Assembly (NCBI GenBank): GCA_947628225.1
Contig: CANQYY010000009.1
Span: forward strand, 1 to 64,000
From: an uncultured Lachnospiraceae bacterium
Lineage (GTDB): Bacteria; Bacillota; Clostridia; Lachnospirales; Lachnospiraceae
Reading direction: 5' to 3'
DNA: 64,000 nucleotides
A model generated the notes under the pieces. That model did no database searches. It saw nothing but the letters and a program-made list of their open reading frames with translations, and had not been told where the DNA came from. Of the stretch, positions 36,101-44,736 are shown piece after piece. A program made the translations under genes and the position numbers. The number at the start of each line of letters is the position of its first letter. Position 1 is the first letter of the stretch.

Positions 36101-36191
36101 TCTTGATTATGCGAGAACGATTGACGAGGAGCTGACAAACAAACGGAAAGAGTTTGGTCTGAAAACAATAGAAGTGGAAAAACAAAAATAA
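33150..36191 (+). CDS. Giant membrane-anchored solute-binding protein with two carbohydrate-binding-like modules
   Basis: 1013 aa from the ATG at 33150, with AAAGGAG 12 nt upstream (a bit far). Instead of a lipobox it has one N-terminal membrane helix (about residues 10-30). Two beta-rich modules follow (about 70-245 and 270-445), each ending in an extended strand segment such as FYLKKGNNTVRL or FHLTKGHHTIRL, as in CBM6-like folds. A helical linker (about 450-560) leads to an ABC-type extracellular binding domain (about 570-990) with NVMLPAVMAGNGPDV, LYALPETQNYNVLFYRTD and WKFLKWWAS. Typical sugar-binding proteins are 420-550 aa. It is first in the operon with two permeases. Confidence 0.85.
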   Translation: MSKLMKKKGLMTFLVLVIVIVALVLFFKLRGTSGSDNSAKYEGANLEAASDEYGRGDTYAKYVSSQGNSFPAGEDNTYSVDVFDYAKSDKVSTRKDVGPDGDKTDALQIPEEGFAEYNVSVKEAGYYNMYVEYYPTTDKDDRGISIESKLEINGKVPFNGADAISFSRVYTDESEPTTDNQGNEIRATQIEDPDRAWMKCYFEDATGYEVEPYHFYLKKGNNTVRLTGVNEKLVIRKFVIGNKEVTPAYKEYQEKNAGAANNVKSDSILKIQGETARRRSSPSLYASYDRTSSDTEYQNKEGEVTQNNTDKQVLDMIGGTQWKVTNDWIEWDFEAPEEGDYVIGIKGRQGYNRGYIANRSLYIDGEIPFEEVSQIRFSYSNTWSLNCLQDENGEPYKFHLTKGHHTIRLKITLGDLGQYLSQLSDSVFNMNKMYRTILVLTGTEPDEYRDYQVEKKYPEVIKAMDIESKRLYKIVDDVVAYTGEKGGEISVAQTLAAQMETFVERPDKIPSTLSNFKENISSLGTSINNLSATPLDIDYIAIAGSKESLPEVNENGFDKVVHESKLFINSFKSDSSALGNVYDSDDPDVIDVWITAGRDQSTILKNMVDQMFTPESGIKVNVKLIDAANTVSSNSLNVMLPAVMAGNGPDVGLCIAQTEPVNYALRNAVVDLKQFGSELDQVLSEYYESSYESYKFNGGLYALPETQNYNVLFYRTDIMEDLGIDPVEDVKTWDDVLKILPILQKNSMTFAVPSVERKIGNTTNPDLANYYAQLYQRGGRLYDAEAMRTLIGEPEGIKAFEFYTKLFTNYKLVKQYDFVNRFRSGEMPIGVADYNNFNTLAVFAPEIKGLWNFGLMPGVVQKDGTLNRATQSWGTCAMMLRGAEDRNKKDISWKFLKWWASAAVQAKFASELEAVMGASARYATANKVTFDTLSWSSKESAALKEQWKEAFGLPEVAGGYYVSRHITNAIRNVMNQNEDPRETILDYARTIDEELTNKRKEFGLKTIEVEKQK

Positions 36192-36210
36192 TGAAGAGAG
36201 GAGTGTAAAG

Positions 36211-37146
36211 ATGGGATTTCTGGGAAAATACATGCAGATTAAGAAACGGAACATGGGAATTGCCTGGAAAAAGGCAAAAATGTCCAAGACCTGTTACCTT
36301 TTCTTGCTGCCGTATATGATTGTATTTACTGCATTTTATATTTTGCCGGTATGTATGTCTGTATTCTACAGTTTTACTTATTACAACGTGCTGGAACCGG
36401 CAAGATTCATCGGGTTAGACAACTACATCAACCTGCTTTTGTCAGATGATGTATTCCTGATAGCAGTAAAAAACACCTTTTTGCTGGCGGCGATTACCGG
36501 ACCGCTCGGATATATCATGGCATTTCTCTTTGCCTGGTTCATTAACGAGCTGCCGCGTTATCTCCGCGCCATTGCCGTCGTAGTATTCTATGCGCCGACA
36601 ATATCGGGGCAGGCATATCTTGTATGGTCTATCCTGTTCAGTGGAGATGCCTATGGTTATGTCAATTCGTTCCTGATTAAATTTGGTATCATCAACGAGC
36701 CGATTTTATGGCTGACAGATACCGCCTACATGATGAACGTAGTGCTTATCATTGTACTTTGGATGAGTCTGGGGCAGGGCTTCCTATCCTTCGTAGCCGG
36801 TCTGCAGGGTATTGATAATTCGCAGTTTGAGGCCGGTTATGTGGACGGAGTCAGGAACCGCTGGCAGGAATTGTGGTACATTACCCTGCCAAACATGAAG
36901 CCTATGCTTTTGTTCGGAGCCGTAATGGCGATCACGCAGTCCTTTGGCGTTGCGGATGTAACAATGGCGCTTTGCGGTTTCCCAAGTACAGACTATGCGG
37001 CGCGGACGGTTGTAACCCATTTGATTGACTATGGTACTACGAGATTTGAAATGGGCTACGCTTCGGCGATAGCAACGATACTGTTTGCCGTAATGCTTCT
37101 GTTAAATAAAGCCATACAGGCGATGCTTAGCAAAGTGGGAACTTGA
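36211..37146 (+). CDS. ABC sugar permease (MalF/LplB type), transporter 1
   Basis: 311 aa; the ATG at 36211 follows GAGGAG. It is an inner-membrane permease of the CUT1 carbohydrate family with about six helices, beginning SKTCYLFLLPYMIVFTAFYI. The ATPase-contact EAA loop is QFEAGYVDGVRNRWQELWYI followed by TLPNMKPM. It is paired with the next permease and the giant binding protein. No ATPase gene occurs in the island, so a shared MsmK/UgpC-type ATPase from elsewhere is expected. Confidence 0.93.
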   Translation: MGFLGKYMQIKKRNMGIAWKKAKMSKTCYLFLLPYMIVFTAFYILPVCMSVFYSFTYYNVLEPARFIGLDNYINLLLSDDVFLIAVKNTFLLAAITGPLGYIMAFLFAWFINELPRYLRAIAVVVFYAPTISGQAYLVWSILFSGDAYGYVNSFLIKFGIINEPILWLTDTAYMMNVVLIIVLWMSLGQGFLSFVAGLQGIDNSQFEAGYVDGVRNRWQELWYITLPNMKPMLLFGAVMAITQSFGVADVTMALCGFPSTDYAARTVVTHLIDYGTTRFEMGYASAIATILFAVMLLLNKAIQAMLSKVGT

Positions 37147-37163
37147 TAGGAGGTATAGCAACG

Positions 37164-38027
37164 ATGAAATTAATCAAAATCAAAAAGAGGAAACCGAATC
37201 GTTCTCTCGGTGGCGACATCGGTATTTACATCCTGCTTATACTGTTTGGTATATTCTTTGTTTTGCCGCTTGTATACTCTATCAGTAGCGCTTTTAAACC
37301 CTTGGATGAGATTTATCTCTATCCGCCGAGATTTTTTGTAAAAAACCCTACGTTTAATAACTTCCAGGATTTGCTTGTTGTTATGTCAAGTTCCTATGTG
37401 CCGTTTACCCGATATGTATTTAATACAGTATTAGTTACTTTAATAGGTACGGTAGGACATTTGATCGTCGGTTCTATGGCAGCTTATGTACTGGCAAAAT
37501 ACGATTTTCCGGGAAGTAAAAGAATTTTCAAGATTATTCAGGCGGCGATCATGTTCAATGCCTATGTATTACAGATTCCGACGTATCTGGTACTGACCTC
37601 TCTGGGGTGGATTGATACATATCTGGCATTGATCGCGCCGGCGCTGGCGCTTCCCATGGGATTATTCCTGATGAAACAGTTTATGGAACAGATTCCGGAC
37701 GCGCTGATTGAAGCGGCAAAGATTGACGGCGCAAAAGAGGGAAGAGTATTCCTTCAAATTGTAATGCCTAACGTAAAACCGGCATGGCTGACGGTAACTA
37801 TTTTCTCTGTACAGAACCTTTGGAATATGAAAGGACAGGTATACATTTATTCGGAGGAGTATAAAATGCTCCCATACGCGCTGCAGCAGATCATGCAGGG
37901 TGGTGTATCCCGTGCCGGCGTTGGCTCTGCGGCCACTATGGTCGTTATGATGGTGCCGATTATAATCTTTATATTAGCAGAGAGTAATATTCTGGAAACA
38001 ATGGCTAGTTCCGGTATCAAAGACTGA
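37164..38027 (+). CDS. ABC sugar permease (MalG/YtcP type), transporter 1
   Basis: 287 aa from the ATG at 37164, 10 nt after AGGAGG; the earlier in-frame TTG lies in the upstream gene. It has six membrane helices (first: IGIYILLILFGIFFVLPLVY). The EAA motif is LIEAAKIDGAKEGRVFLQIV then MPNVKPAWL, as in MalG-type partners. It forms a heterodimer with the product of the gene 18 nt upstream. Substrate specificity comes from the binding protein, here probably xylan-derived oligosaccharides. Confidence 0.93.
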   Translation: MKLIKIKKRKPNRSLGGDIGIYILLILFGIFFVLPLVYSISSAFKPLDEIYLYPPRFFVKNPTFNNFQDLLVVMSSSYVPFTRYVFNTVLVTLIGTVGHLIVGSMAAYVLAKYDFPGSKRIFKIIQAAIMFNAYVLQIPTYLVLTSLGWIDTYLALIAPALALPMGLFLMKQFMEQIPDALIEAAKIDGAKEGRVFLQIVMPNVKPAWLTVTIFSVQNLWNMKGQVYIYSEEYKMLPYALQQIMQGGVSRAGVGSAATMVVMMVPIIIFILAESNILETMASSGIKD

Positions 38028-38043
38028 TGAAGGAGGAAAGAAA

Positions 38044-39528
38044 ATGAGATTATTTAAACGATTTACTTCTGTATTTGCGTTCCTGCTCGTTACATCCCTC
38101 CTGATAGGCAGCGTAGAATCTCTGGCAAACAGTTCCGATACAGACCGTTATACCTATACATACGACTGTTGGGATGTTGACAGGGAATCGCCGGATGCTT
38201 ATTCAGTAAGGCGTACTATTACAGGTGCAAATTTCCCATGCGGAAGCTTTAAGGGCCCCCAGGGACTTTATGTGGTGGGAAATGAGATGTATGTAACAGA
38301 TACCGGTAATAACCGGATTGTCCATTTTACATTTAAAAATGACAATTTTTCTTATGTAGAACAGATTAACGGTTATACCAACCAACAGGGACAGAGGGTA
38401 AACTTTAAAACACCTCAGGATTGTTATGTGACGGAGGGCGGAGAGATTTATATTGCTGACACCGGCAACAATCTCATTGTTCATCTGGATAAGGATAAAA
38501 AGTTAGTAAAAACAATCGGAAGACCAAATGACAGTACATACGAAGAAAAATCCTTTTTACCGCAGCATATTGTAGTGGACAGTTCAAACCGTATTTTTGC
38601 CCAGGTGCAGAATATTAATAAAGGATTTATGGAATTTGATTCCCAGGGCGGTTTTACCGGTTATGTAGGAGCCAGCGAGGTTACCTATGACTTCTTTACC
38701 TACCTGTGGAAAATGGTTGCCACGAAAGAGCAGAGAGAGCAGATGGAGCTGTTTGTTCCGACCGAATATTCCAATTTGTGTCTGGACTCCGAGGGCTTTA
38801 TCTATGCAACCATCAGCAATCCGGACGGCGCCATTGAGTCGGCAGAACCGATTCGTAAGCTAAATGCAAAGGGAACGGATATTCTTGTGCGAAACGGCTA
38901 CAATGACCCATACGGCGACCTTCGTTATACGGATGAGGGAGAGTTAAAGGATCCTTCCAAATTTGCCGATATTACCTGCCTTCCCAATGATGTATATTAT
39001 GCGCTGGATAGCAATAAGGGGCGTATCTTTGCTTATGATTTCCAGGGAAATATGCTCTATGCCTTTGGCGGTCATGGTTATAAGGCGGGATACTTTATGA
39101 ATCCGTGCGCGATAGAAGATATGGGAGATTCGCTTTTGGTCGTAGACCAGAATCTGGGGAATATTACCCAGTTTACTCTGACAGAGTATGGAAAACTCAT
39201 AAACGAGGGGCTTTCCCTTTACAAGGAAGGCGAGTACGACGCTTCTGCAGACACCTGGAGAAAGGTCCTGAAGCTGAATGGTAACTACGACCAGGCATAT
39301 ATTGGCATTGGCCGCGCGCTTCTCCGTCAGGAACACTATCAGGAGGCAATGGATTATTTTAAATTGAAACTGGACGACAAGAACTATTCCAAAGCCTATA
39401 AGCTTTATCGAAAGGAATGGTTTGAGGACCATATCAAAGTCATCCTGATTGTTCTGGCAGTATTTATTCTCCTTTGCTTTGGTATCGGCTTTGTAAAGAA
39501 AGCCAGAAGGGAGGTTGAGAAAGGATGA
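38044..39528 (+). CDS. NHL-repeat and TPR membrane-anchored extracellular protein
   Basis: 494 aa; the ATG at 38044 follows AAGGAGGAAAG. A signal peptide (about 1-28) is followed by an NHL-type beta-propeller (about 60-370) with repeats such as GPQGLYVVGNEMYVTDTGNN and GEIYIADTGNNLIVHLD. One or two TPR units follow (about 380-455, including EGEYDASADTWRKVLKLNGN). A C-terminal membrane helix (about 466-485) ends in a basic tail. The topology puts propeller and TPR outside. No catalytic motif is visible; it may be a scaffold linking the binding protein, Yip1 and DUF5696 products. The gene overlaps the Yip1 gene by 4 nt. Confidence 0.82.
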   Translation: MRLFKRFTSVFAFLLVTSLLIGSVESLANSSDTDRYTYTYDCWDVDRESPDAYSVRRTITGANFPCGSFKGPQGLYVVGNEMYVTDTGNNRIVHFTFKNDNFSYVEQINGYTNQQGQRVNFKTPQDCYVTEGGEIYIADTGNNLIVHLDKDKKLVKTIGRPNDSTYEEKSFLPQHIVVDSSNRIFAQVQNINKGFMEFDSQGGFTGYVGASEVTYDFFTYLWKMVATKEQREQMELFVPTEYSNLCLDSEGFIYATISNPDGAIESAEPIRKLNAKGTDILVRNGYNDPYGDLRYTDEGELKDPSKFADITCLPNDVYYALDSNKGRIFAYDFQGNMLYAFGGHGYKAGYFMNPCAIEDMGDSLLVVDQNLGNITQFTLTEYGKLINEGLSLYKEGEYDASADTWRKVLKLNGNYDQAYIGIGRALLRQEHYQEAMDYFKLKLDDKNYSKAYKLYRKEWFEDHIKVILIVLAVFILLCFGIGFVKKARREVEKG

Positions 39529-40196
39529 GCATAAAAGAAAGACTGTGTAATAAGGAAAGCTGGCTGTGTTATCGCGATACGATGCGCTATGCGTTGCACT
39601 GTTGTGTTCGGCCTTTTGACGGTTTTTGGGATTTGACCCATGAGAAGAGAGGGTCTTTAGCAGCCGCCAATACAATCGTCATTCTGGTGCTTTTAACTAA
39701 TCTTTTAAAACTTGGCTGTACCAGCTTCATGTTTGACGCCGGCCGGGTAAACTGGGATGATGTTAATATGATAATGGAAATCGCCCAGTTTTTAGTACCG
39801 TTTATTGTCTACTGTGTGGCCAACTGGTGTCTTACCACGTTGTTTGACGGGAAAGGAAGACTGAAGGATATTTGGATGGGAACGGCATATGCCATGACGC
39901 CTTATATACTGATTCAGATTCCGATGATTATAATTAGTAACTTTGTAACACTTGAAGAGGGTGCTTTTTATGACTACTTTGGATACTTCTCCTTAGTCTG
40001 GTGCGGTTTCCTTGTAGTGGCGTCCGTTATGATGATCCATGACTTCCTGTTAGGAAAGACATTTTTGTCATTAATATTTACTGCGGTTGGAATGCTGATT
40101 ATTATATTCCTTTTAGTACTCTTCTTCAGTCTGATTACGGATGGTTTCGATTATTTCTACTCGATTTATGAAGAAACTATTTTCCGTATGTATTGA
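39525..40196 (+). CDS. Yip1-family five-helix membrane protein
   Basis: 223 aa, ATG overlapping the previous stop. It is a polytopic membrane protein with about five hydrophobic segments. The short cytoplasmic N terminus (RYALHCCVRPFDGFWDLTHE) matches the bacterial Yip1-domain pattern of a P-x-x-G-F-W-x-x-x-x-E/K motif before the first helix. The helices include VPFIVYCVANWCLTTLF and the GTAYAMTPYILIQIPMII segment. The molecular role of bacterial Yip1 proteins is not established. Here it is coupled to the NHL-TPR gene and overlaps the next gene region, implying one complex. Confidence 0.78.
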   Translation: MSIKERLCNKESWLCYRDTMRYALHCCVRPFDGFWDLTHEKRGSLAAANTIVILVLLTNLLKLGCTSFMFDAGRVNWDDVNMIMEIAQFLVPFIVYCVANWCLTTLFDGKGRLKDIWMGTAYAMTPYILIQIPMIIISNFVTLEEGAFYDYFGYFSLVWCGFLVVASVMMIHDFLLGKTFLSLIFTAVGMLIIIFLLVLFFSLITDGFDYFYSIYEETIFRMY

Positions 40197-40216
40197 TGAA
40201 AGGAGGAAATATCAGA

Positions 40217-42805
40217 ATGAAAAACAAATTGTATTTACTCCTTGTTGCAGTACTTTGCTGCTTTGTTCTCTCTGCCTGTGGAGATGAAGGCTCCGGGACG
40301 GGAGAATTGGCGGCCTATGAATATGATAACAGCGGAGATGTTACGATTGCCAATGATTCGCTTAGCCTTACGGTAAGCGGCTCCTCTACCCAGGTTGAGA
40401 TTAAGGATAAAAAATCAGGAAAGACATATCGTTCCAATCCGTCAGCGGCTGATATTGCAAAGTATGCAAATGCAACAGGACAGCACAGGGATATTTTAAG
40501 CGCCACGCTGGGATTAACGTATTCCAATATCACGGATACGCAAAAACAGATTGATAACTATGGCTCCTGTATCATAAACGGCAATTACAAAATTGAAAAA
40601 GTGAGTGACACAGAAGTAAAGGTTAGTTATTCCATTGGCGACTTTGAAAAGACTTATGCCTGTCCGGTCGCAATAAAAGAATCCAGAATGAACCAGTTTT
40701 TGGAGAAAATGAGCCGTTCCGACCAGTCTTCGGTAAAACGTTATTACAATTACTATAATTATGAAGAACTGACGGGAGAATACGCGGACGAAACATCGGC
40801 AAAGACGTTGGAAGAGGCGGAGGCACTGTTCCCGGATTTGCAGGATGAACCGATTTATTATCTGTCAGCGGATATAACAGATGCGAAACTTCAGTCCTGC
40901 GAAAAATATTTTAAGGCGGTAGGCTATACGTTGGATGACCGGATTAAAGATATGGGCAATTATAAAGTGTCCCGTAATGAAGGGAAACCAATCTTTGATA
41001 TTTCTATCCATTATGTGTTAGACAATGACCAGCTGCTGGTAAAGGTTCCGATGAAGGAAATCCAGTATAATGAAGATTATCCGATTGTAAAGCTGGAAGT
41101 CCTTCCTTATATGGCGGCAGCCAACACCACGGAAAAGGGATACCTTTTTGTTCCGGACGGAATGGGCGGACTGATTCATTTCAATAATGGAAAAACAGAA
41201 CAGCAGACCTACCAGAGCGACCTGTACGGTTGGGATTACGGACAAAACCGTTCCATGATCGTAGATGAAACAAAATCCAATTTCCCGGTATTTGCGATTT
41301 CCAATGAAACGGCAAAGGATTCGGTTCTCTGTGTATCCGAGGAGGGAAGCTCCTATGCGACGGTAGAAGCGGATATTGCCGGAAAGAAAAACGGATATAA
41401 TTACAGTACCTTTGTATACTCTATGGTTCATGGAGAAACCATGGACGTAGCTTCCAAGTCAGATGCTACGGTCCGCGTTTACGAAGACGGACTGCCGGAT
41501 GAAACACTGACCCAGCGTTATATCTTTTCCACGAGGATGGAATATTCAGAGCTGGCTGCCGTGTACCGTGAATATCTGATGAAACGGTATCCGGAATTAG
41601 TAAAACAGGAAAAGAGCGAAGTGCCATTGGCAGTTGAAATGATAGGCGCGGTAGATGACACAGAGCATATCTTAGGATATCCGATTGTGCGTTCCCAGTC
41701 CCTGACCTCCTATGAGCAGGCTCAGAATATTCTAAAGAGCCTGAAGGATGCGGGTATTGGAACGATAAATGCCAAATACACCGGTTGGTTTAACGGAGGC
41801 GTTAAACAGACCTCGGCAAAGAAGGTGCGTCTGGTGGGACGTCTGGGAAGCAAATCGGATTTGACGGATCTGACTGCTTATGCAGAAAAGACGGACGGTC
41901 TGAACCTGTTCCTGAATGGAAACTTTATGTATGTATACAAAGATAAACTCTTTGACGGTTTTGGACCGAGGAAAAATGCCGCTAAGTTCTGCAGCAGGGA
42001 ATTATGTGAGCTGTATACATTAGACCCGGTTACTTATCAGGCAAATGAGGATTATATTAACTATCACAATTATGATACCTATTATCTGCTGAAGCCTTCT
42101 TATTCCATGGATGCGATTGACAGCTATGTAGAGGATATTACCGACTACGGAACCAGAAACATCAGCTTTGAGGATATAGGTTCCCAGCTTGCCGGCGATT
42201 ACAATCCGAAGGATCCTGTTTCCCGCGAAGCTTCCATGAACCTTCAGGCAGATAAGATGAAATCACTGAAGGGAAGCGGCAATAAGGTAATGATAACCGG
42301 TGGTAACCAATACGCAGTTCCGTATGCAGATTTTGTTACCGATATGAATATTGCCAGCAAGCCGGTCAATCTCATTGATGAGCAGATACCATTCTATCAG
42401 ATGGCGCTGCACGGACTGGTTAATTATTCCGGCGAGGCATTAAACCTGGCAGAGGATGAGGAAGAGAGCATCTTAAAATCCGCAGAAACCGGAGCCGGCC
42501 TGTATTACACCTACATATATGAAAATACCAGTGTATTACAGGATGGCAAATATACAAGATATTATGCCTGCAACTTTGACCAGTGGAAAGAGGATACGGT
42601 AAACCTTTACAACAAGTTTAAGGAACAGTTGGGAGATATCTACAATCAATTTATTACCTCCCATGAGAAAGTGGCAGATGGCGTTTACAAGACAACTTAT
42701 GAAAATGGAAAGACAGTACTCGTAAATTACAATTACAATGATTATAATTATGAAGGAACTGCCGTTCCGAAACGAGATTTTGTCACGATAGGAGGTGAGA
42801 AATAA
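40217..42805 (+). CDS. DUF5696-type surface lipoprotein
   Basis: 862 aa from the ATG at 40217, 10 nt after AGGAGG. Lipobox CFVLSAC gives lipidation at Cys21. The N-terminal half is beta-rich (about 45-460). The C-terminal half (about 480-800) reads like an alpha/beta barrel, with segments VPLAVEMIGAVDD, AGIGTINAKYTGWFNGG, NLFLNGNFMYVYKD, ISFEDIGSQLAGDYNP and KVMITGGNQYAVPYADFV. From memory, this arrangement fits DUF5696 proteins found beside sugar ABC genes. Barrel plus beta-sandwich suggests a glycosidase-like fold, but no catalytic pair is proven. It follows the Yip1 gene and precedes the second permease pair. Confidence 0.72.
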   Translation: MKNKLYLLLVAVLCCFVLSACGDEGSGTGELAAYEYDNSGDVTIANDSLSLTVSGSSTQVEIKDKKSGKTYRSNPSAADIAKYANATGQHRDILSATLGLTYSNITDTQKQIDNYGSCIINGNYKIEKVSDTEVKVSYSIGDFEKTYACPVAIKESRMNQFLEKMSRSDQSSVKRYYNYYNYEELTGEYADETSAKTLEEAEALFPDLQDEPIYYLSADITDAKLQSCEKYFKAVGYTLDDRIKDMGNYKVSRNEGKPIFDISIHYVLDNDQLLVKVPMKEIQYNEDYPIVKLEVLPYMAAANTTEKGYLFVPDGMGGLIHFNNGKTEQQTYQSDLYGWDYGQNRSMIVDETKSNFPVFAISNETAKDSVLCVSEEGSSYATVEADIAGKKNGYNYSTFVYSMVHGETMDVASKSDATVRVYEDGLPDETLTQRYIFSTRMEYSELAAVYREYLMKRYPELVKQEKSEVPLAVEMIGAVDDTEHILGYPIVRSQSLTSYEQAQNILKSLKDAGIGTINAKYTGWFNGGVKQTSAKKVRLVGRLGSKSDLTDLTAYAEKTDGLNLFLNGNFMYVYKDKLFDGFGPRKNAAKFCSRELCELYTLDPVTYQANEDYINYHNYDTYYLLKPSYSMDAIDSYVEDITDYGTRNISFEDIGSQLAGDYNPKDPVSREASMNLQADKMKSLKGSGNKVMITGGNQYAVPYADFVTDMNIASKPVNLIDEQIPFYQMALHGLVNYSGEALNLAEDEEESILKSAETGAGLYYTYIYENTSVLQDGKYTRYYACNFDQWKEDTVNLYNKFKEQLGDIYNQFITSHEKVADGVYKTTYENGKTVLVNYNYNDYNYEGTAVPKRDFVTIGGEK

Positions 42806-43720
42806 ATGGCTCGTAAAAAGAAAAAGAAAACTTTGGCATTTAAGAATGCAGTTGCCGGCTATTTATTCATTGCCCCATTTATACTGGGATTTGTCCTGTT
42901 CATGGTAATTCCGCTGGCACAATCTCTTCGGATGAGTTTCAGTGATGTTACTCCGGATCCGTCTGCCGGCGGTGTCGTGATGGCATGGGCGGGGATCAAA
43001 AATTTCCGAAATGCCTTTATGGTGGATAAGGACTTTGTTCCCTATCTCATCCAGGAACTTTTGAAAATGGCATCTAATGTGCCGGCTACTTTGATTTTCA
43101 GTTTCTTTATTGCGTTACTGTTAAATCAGAATTTCAAGGGAAGAGGAGTTGTTCGTGCTATCTTTTTCCTGCCGGTTATCTTATCCTCCGGTGTTATTGT
43201 CGGTCTGGAAACCAACAACTCATTGCTGAAGGATATGCAGGAAGTTATTGAACATACGTCCAATGACTCCAGCGTGACCGGTGTGCTGGAAAGCATTTTG
43301 GTAACCTCGGAAAGCAGTCCGATGGCGACGATGTTTAACTATGTATTCCAGATTATAAACAGTGTTTATGATATTGCCATTGCTTCCGGCATACAGATTA
43401 TTATCTTCTTATCCGGTCTGCAGACGATATCGCCAAGTATGTTTGAGGCAGCAAAAATTGAGGGCTGTACGGCATGGGAAAGCTTTTGGAAGATTACTTT
43501 GCCAATGGTAAGCTCCATGATACTCGTAAACTTTGTTTATACGGTAATCGATTTCTTCCTAAAATCCGACAACACGGTTATGGAGAAGATATCGGAGGAA
43601 GTAGGACAATTAAAATATGGATTTAGTTCGGCGATGGCTTGGATTTATTTCCTGTGCGTGATATTGGTGCTGGGAATTGTATCCTTGATTATTTCCAGAA
43701 AGGTGTACTATTATGAGTAA
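42806..43720 (+). CDS. ABC sugar permease (LplB type), transporter 2
   Basis: 304 aa; the ATG directly follows the DUF5696 stop, with AGGAGG 7-8 nt upstream. The first helix is AVAGYLFIAPFILGFVLFMV. The EAA loop is MFEAAKIEGCTAWESFWKI then TLPMVSSM. It is a CUT1 carbohydrate permease. An inserted region (about residues 135-170, rich in Glu, Ser and Thr) lengthens one periplasmic-side loop relative to the transporter 1 permease. It overlaps its partner gene by 8 nt. Confidence 0.92.
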   Translation: MARKKKKKTLAFKNAVAGYLFIAPFILGFVLFMVIPLAQSLRMSFSDVTPDPSAGGVVMAWAGIKNFRNAFMVDKDFVPYLIQELLKMASNVPATLIFSFFIALLLNQNFKGRGVVRAIFFLPVILSSGVIVGLETNNSLLKDMQEVIEHTSNDSSVTGVLESILVTSESSPMATMFNYVFQIINSVYDIAIASGIQIIIFLSGLQTISPSMFEAAKIEGCTAWESFWKITLPMVSSMILVNFVYTVIDFFLKSDNTVMEKISEEVGQLKYGFSSAMAWIYFLCVILVLGIVSLIISRKVYYYE

Positions 43721-44708
43721 AATGAACAAATTTAAGTCTTTCAGGGAACGAAACAAAAAATCCAATGGCTACCTGCTTAGAAAAACATCCTTTAACGTAG
43801 CATATAAAATTATTCGTACAATATTGCTGTTTGGATTGTGTTTCCTGATTTTGCAACCATTGTTAAACAAAATATCTGTCAGTTTTATGGAGGAACGGGA
43901 TTTATATGACTCTACGGTAAATGTCATTCCCCGGCACTTTACGCTCAGTAATTATAAGATTGCATCATCACTGATGAGCTACTGGCAGTCACTGGGAAAT
44001 ACAGCGTTAATTTCACTGTTAGTCAGTGTCTTGCAGATTATTTCCTGTACGCTGGTGGGCTATGGCTTCGCCAGATATAAGTTCCCGTTAAAGGGACTGT
44101 GGTTTGGTATGGTTATTCTGGTAATTGTAATTCCGCCATCCACAATTCATGCGGCCCTTTACCTGAACTTCCGTTACTTTGATATTTTCGGACTTTTCCG
44201 GCTTATAACCGGCGAGCCGCTGAACCTGCTGGATTCACTGGTGCCGTATGCCCTGATGTGTCTGGGCTGTATGGGCTTAAAGAGCGGTCTGTACATTTAC
44301 ATGCTGCGGCAGTTCTTCCGCGGCATACCAAAGGAGCTGGAAGAGGCAGCTTATGTGGATGGATGCGGTAAGATTATGACCTTTATCCGTATCATGCTTC
44401 CGGATGCAAAACCGATGATAACATCCTGCTTTTTGTTCTCTTTCGTATGGCAGTGGACAGACAGCTTTTATTCCCGGATGTTCCTATCCTCGGATTTTGT
44501 CCTGCTCTCGAATAAGCTGTCAGGCCTGGCGGGGGCGCTGGATGGTTATCTGGACGCCAGGGGGATTGCCCAAAAGGCTACAACGGCATATTCCGGAGCC
44601 ATGGTGGGAACCGGAACCCTGATTACGATCATCCCGTTGATCATCGTATATCTGTTTGCTCAGAAAGGCTTTGTAGAGAGCTTGAGCCAGTCGGGACTGA
44701 AGATGTAA
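43713..44708 (+). CDS. ABC sugar permease (YtcP/MalG type), transporter 2
   Basis: 331 aa, start overlapping the preceding gene. It has six helices (first: IIRTILLFGLCFLILQPLLN) and an EAA motif ELEEAAYVDGCGKIMTFIRI then MLPDAKPM. It forms the second permease heterodimer with the 42806 gene product. The arrangement resembles the LplB-YtcP pair of the aldouronate cluster of xylan-degrading Paenibacillus. The following intergenic hairpin separates it from its binding-protein gene. Confidence 0.92.
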   Translation: MSKMNKFKSFRERNKKSNGYLLRKTSFNVAYKIIRTILLFGLCFLILQPLLNKISVSFMEERDLYDSTVNVIPRHFTLSNYKIASSLMSYWQSLGNTALISLLVSVLQIISCTLVGYGFARYKFPLKGLWFGMVILVIVIPPSTIHAALYLNFRYFDIFGLFRLITGEPLNLLDSLVPYALMCLGCMGLKSGLYIYMLRQFFRGIPKELEEAAYVDGCGKIMTFIRIMLPDAKPMITSCFLFSFVWQWTDSFYSRMFLSSDFVLLSNKLSGLAGALDGYLDARGIAQKATTAYSGAMVGTGTLITIIPLIIVYLFAQKGFVESLSQSGLKM

Positions 44709-44736
44709 TAGCGGGAGATGTCAATTTAGGTTATTG

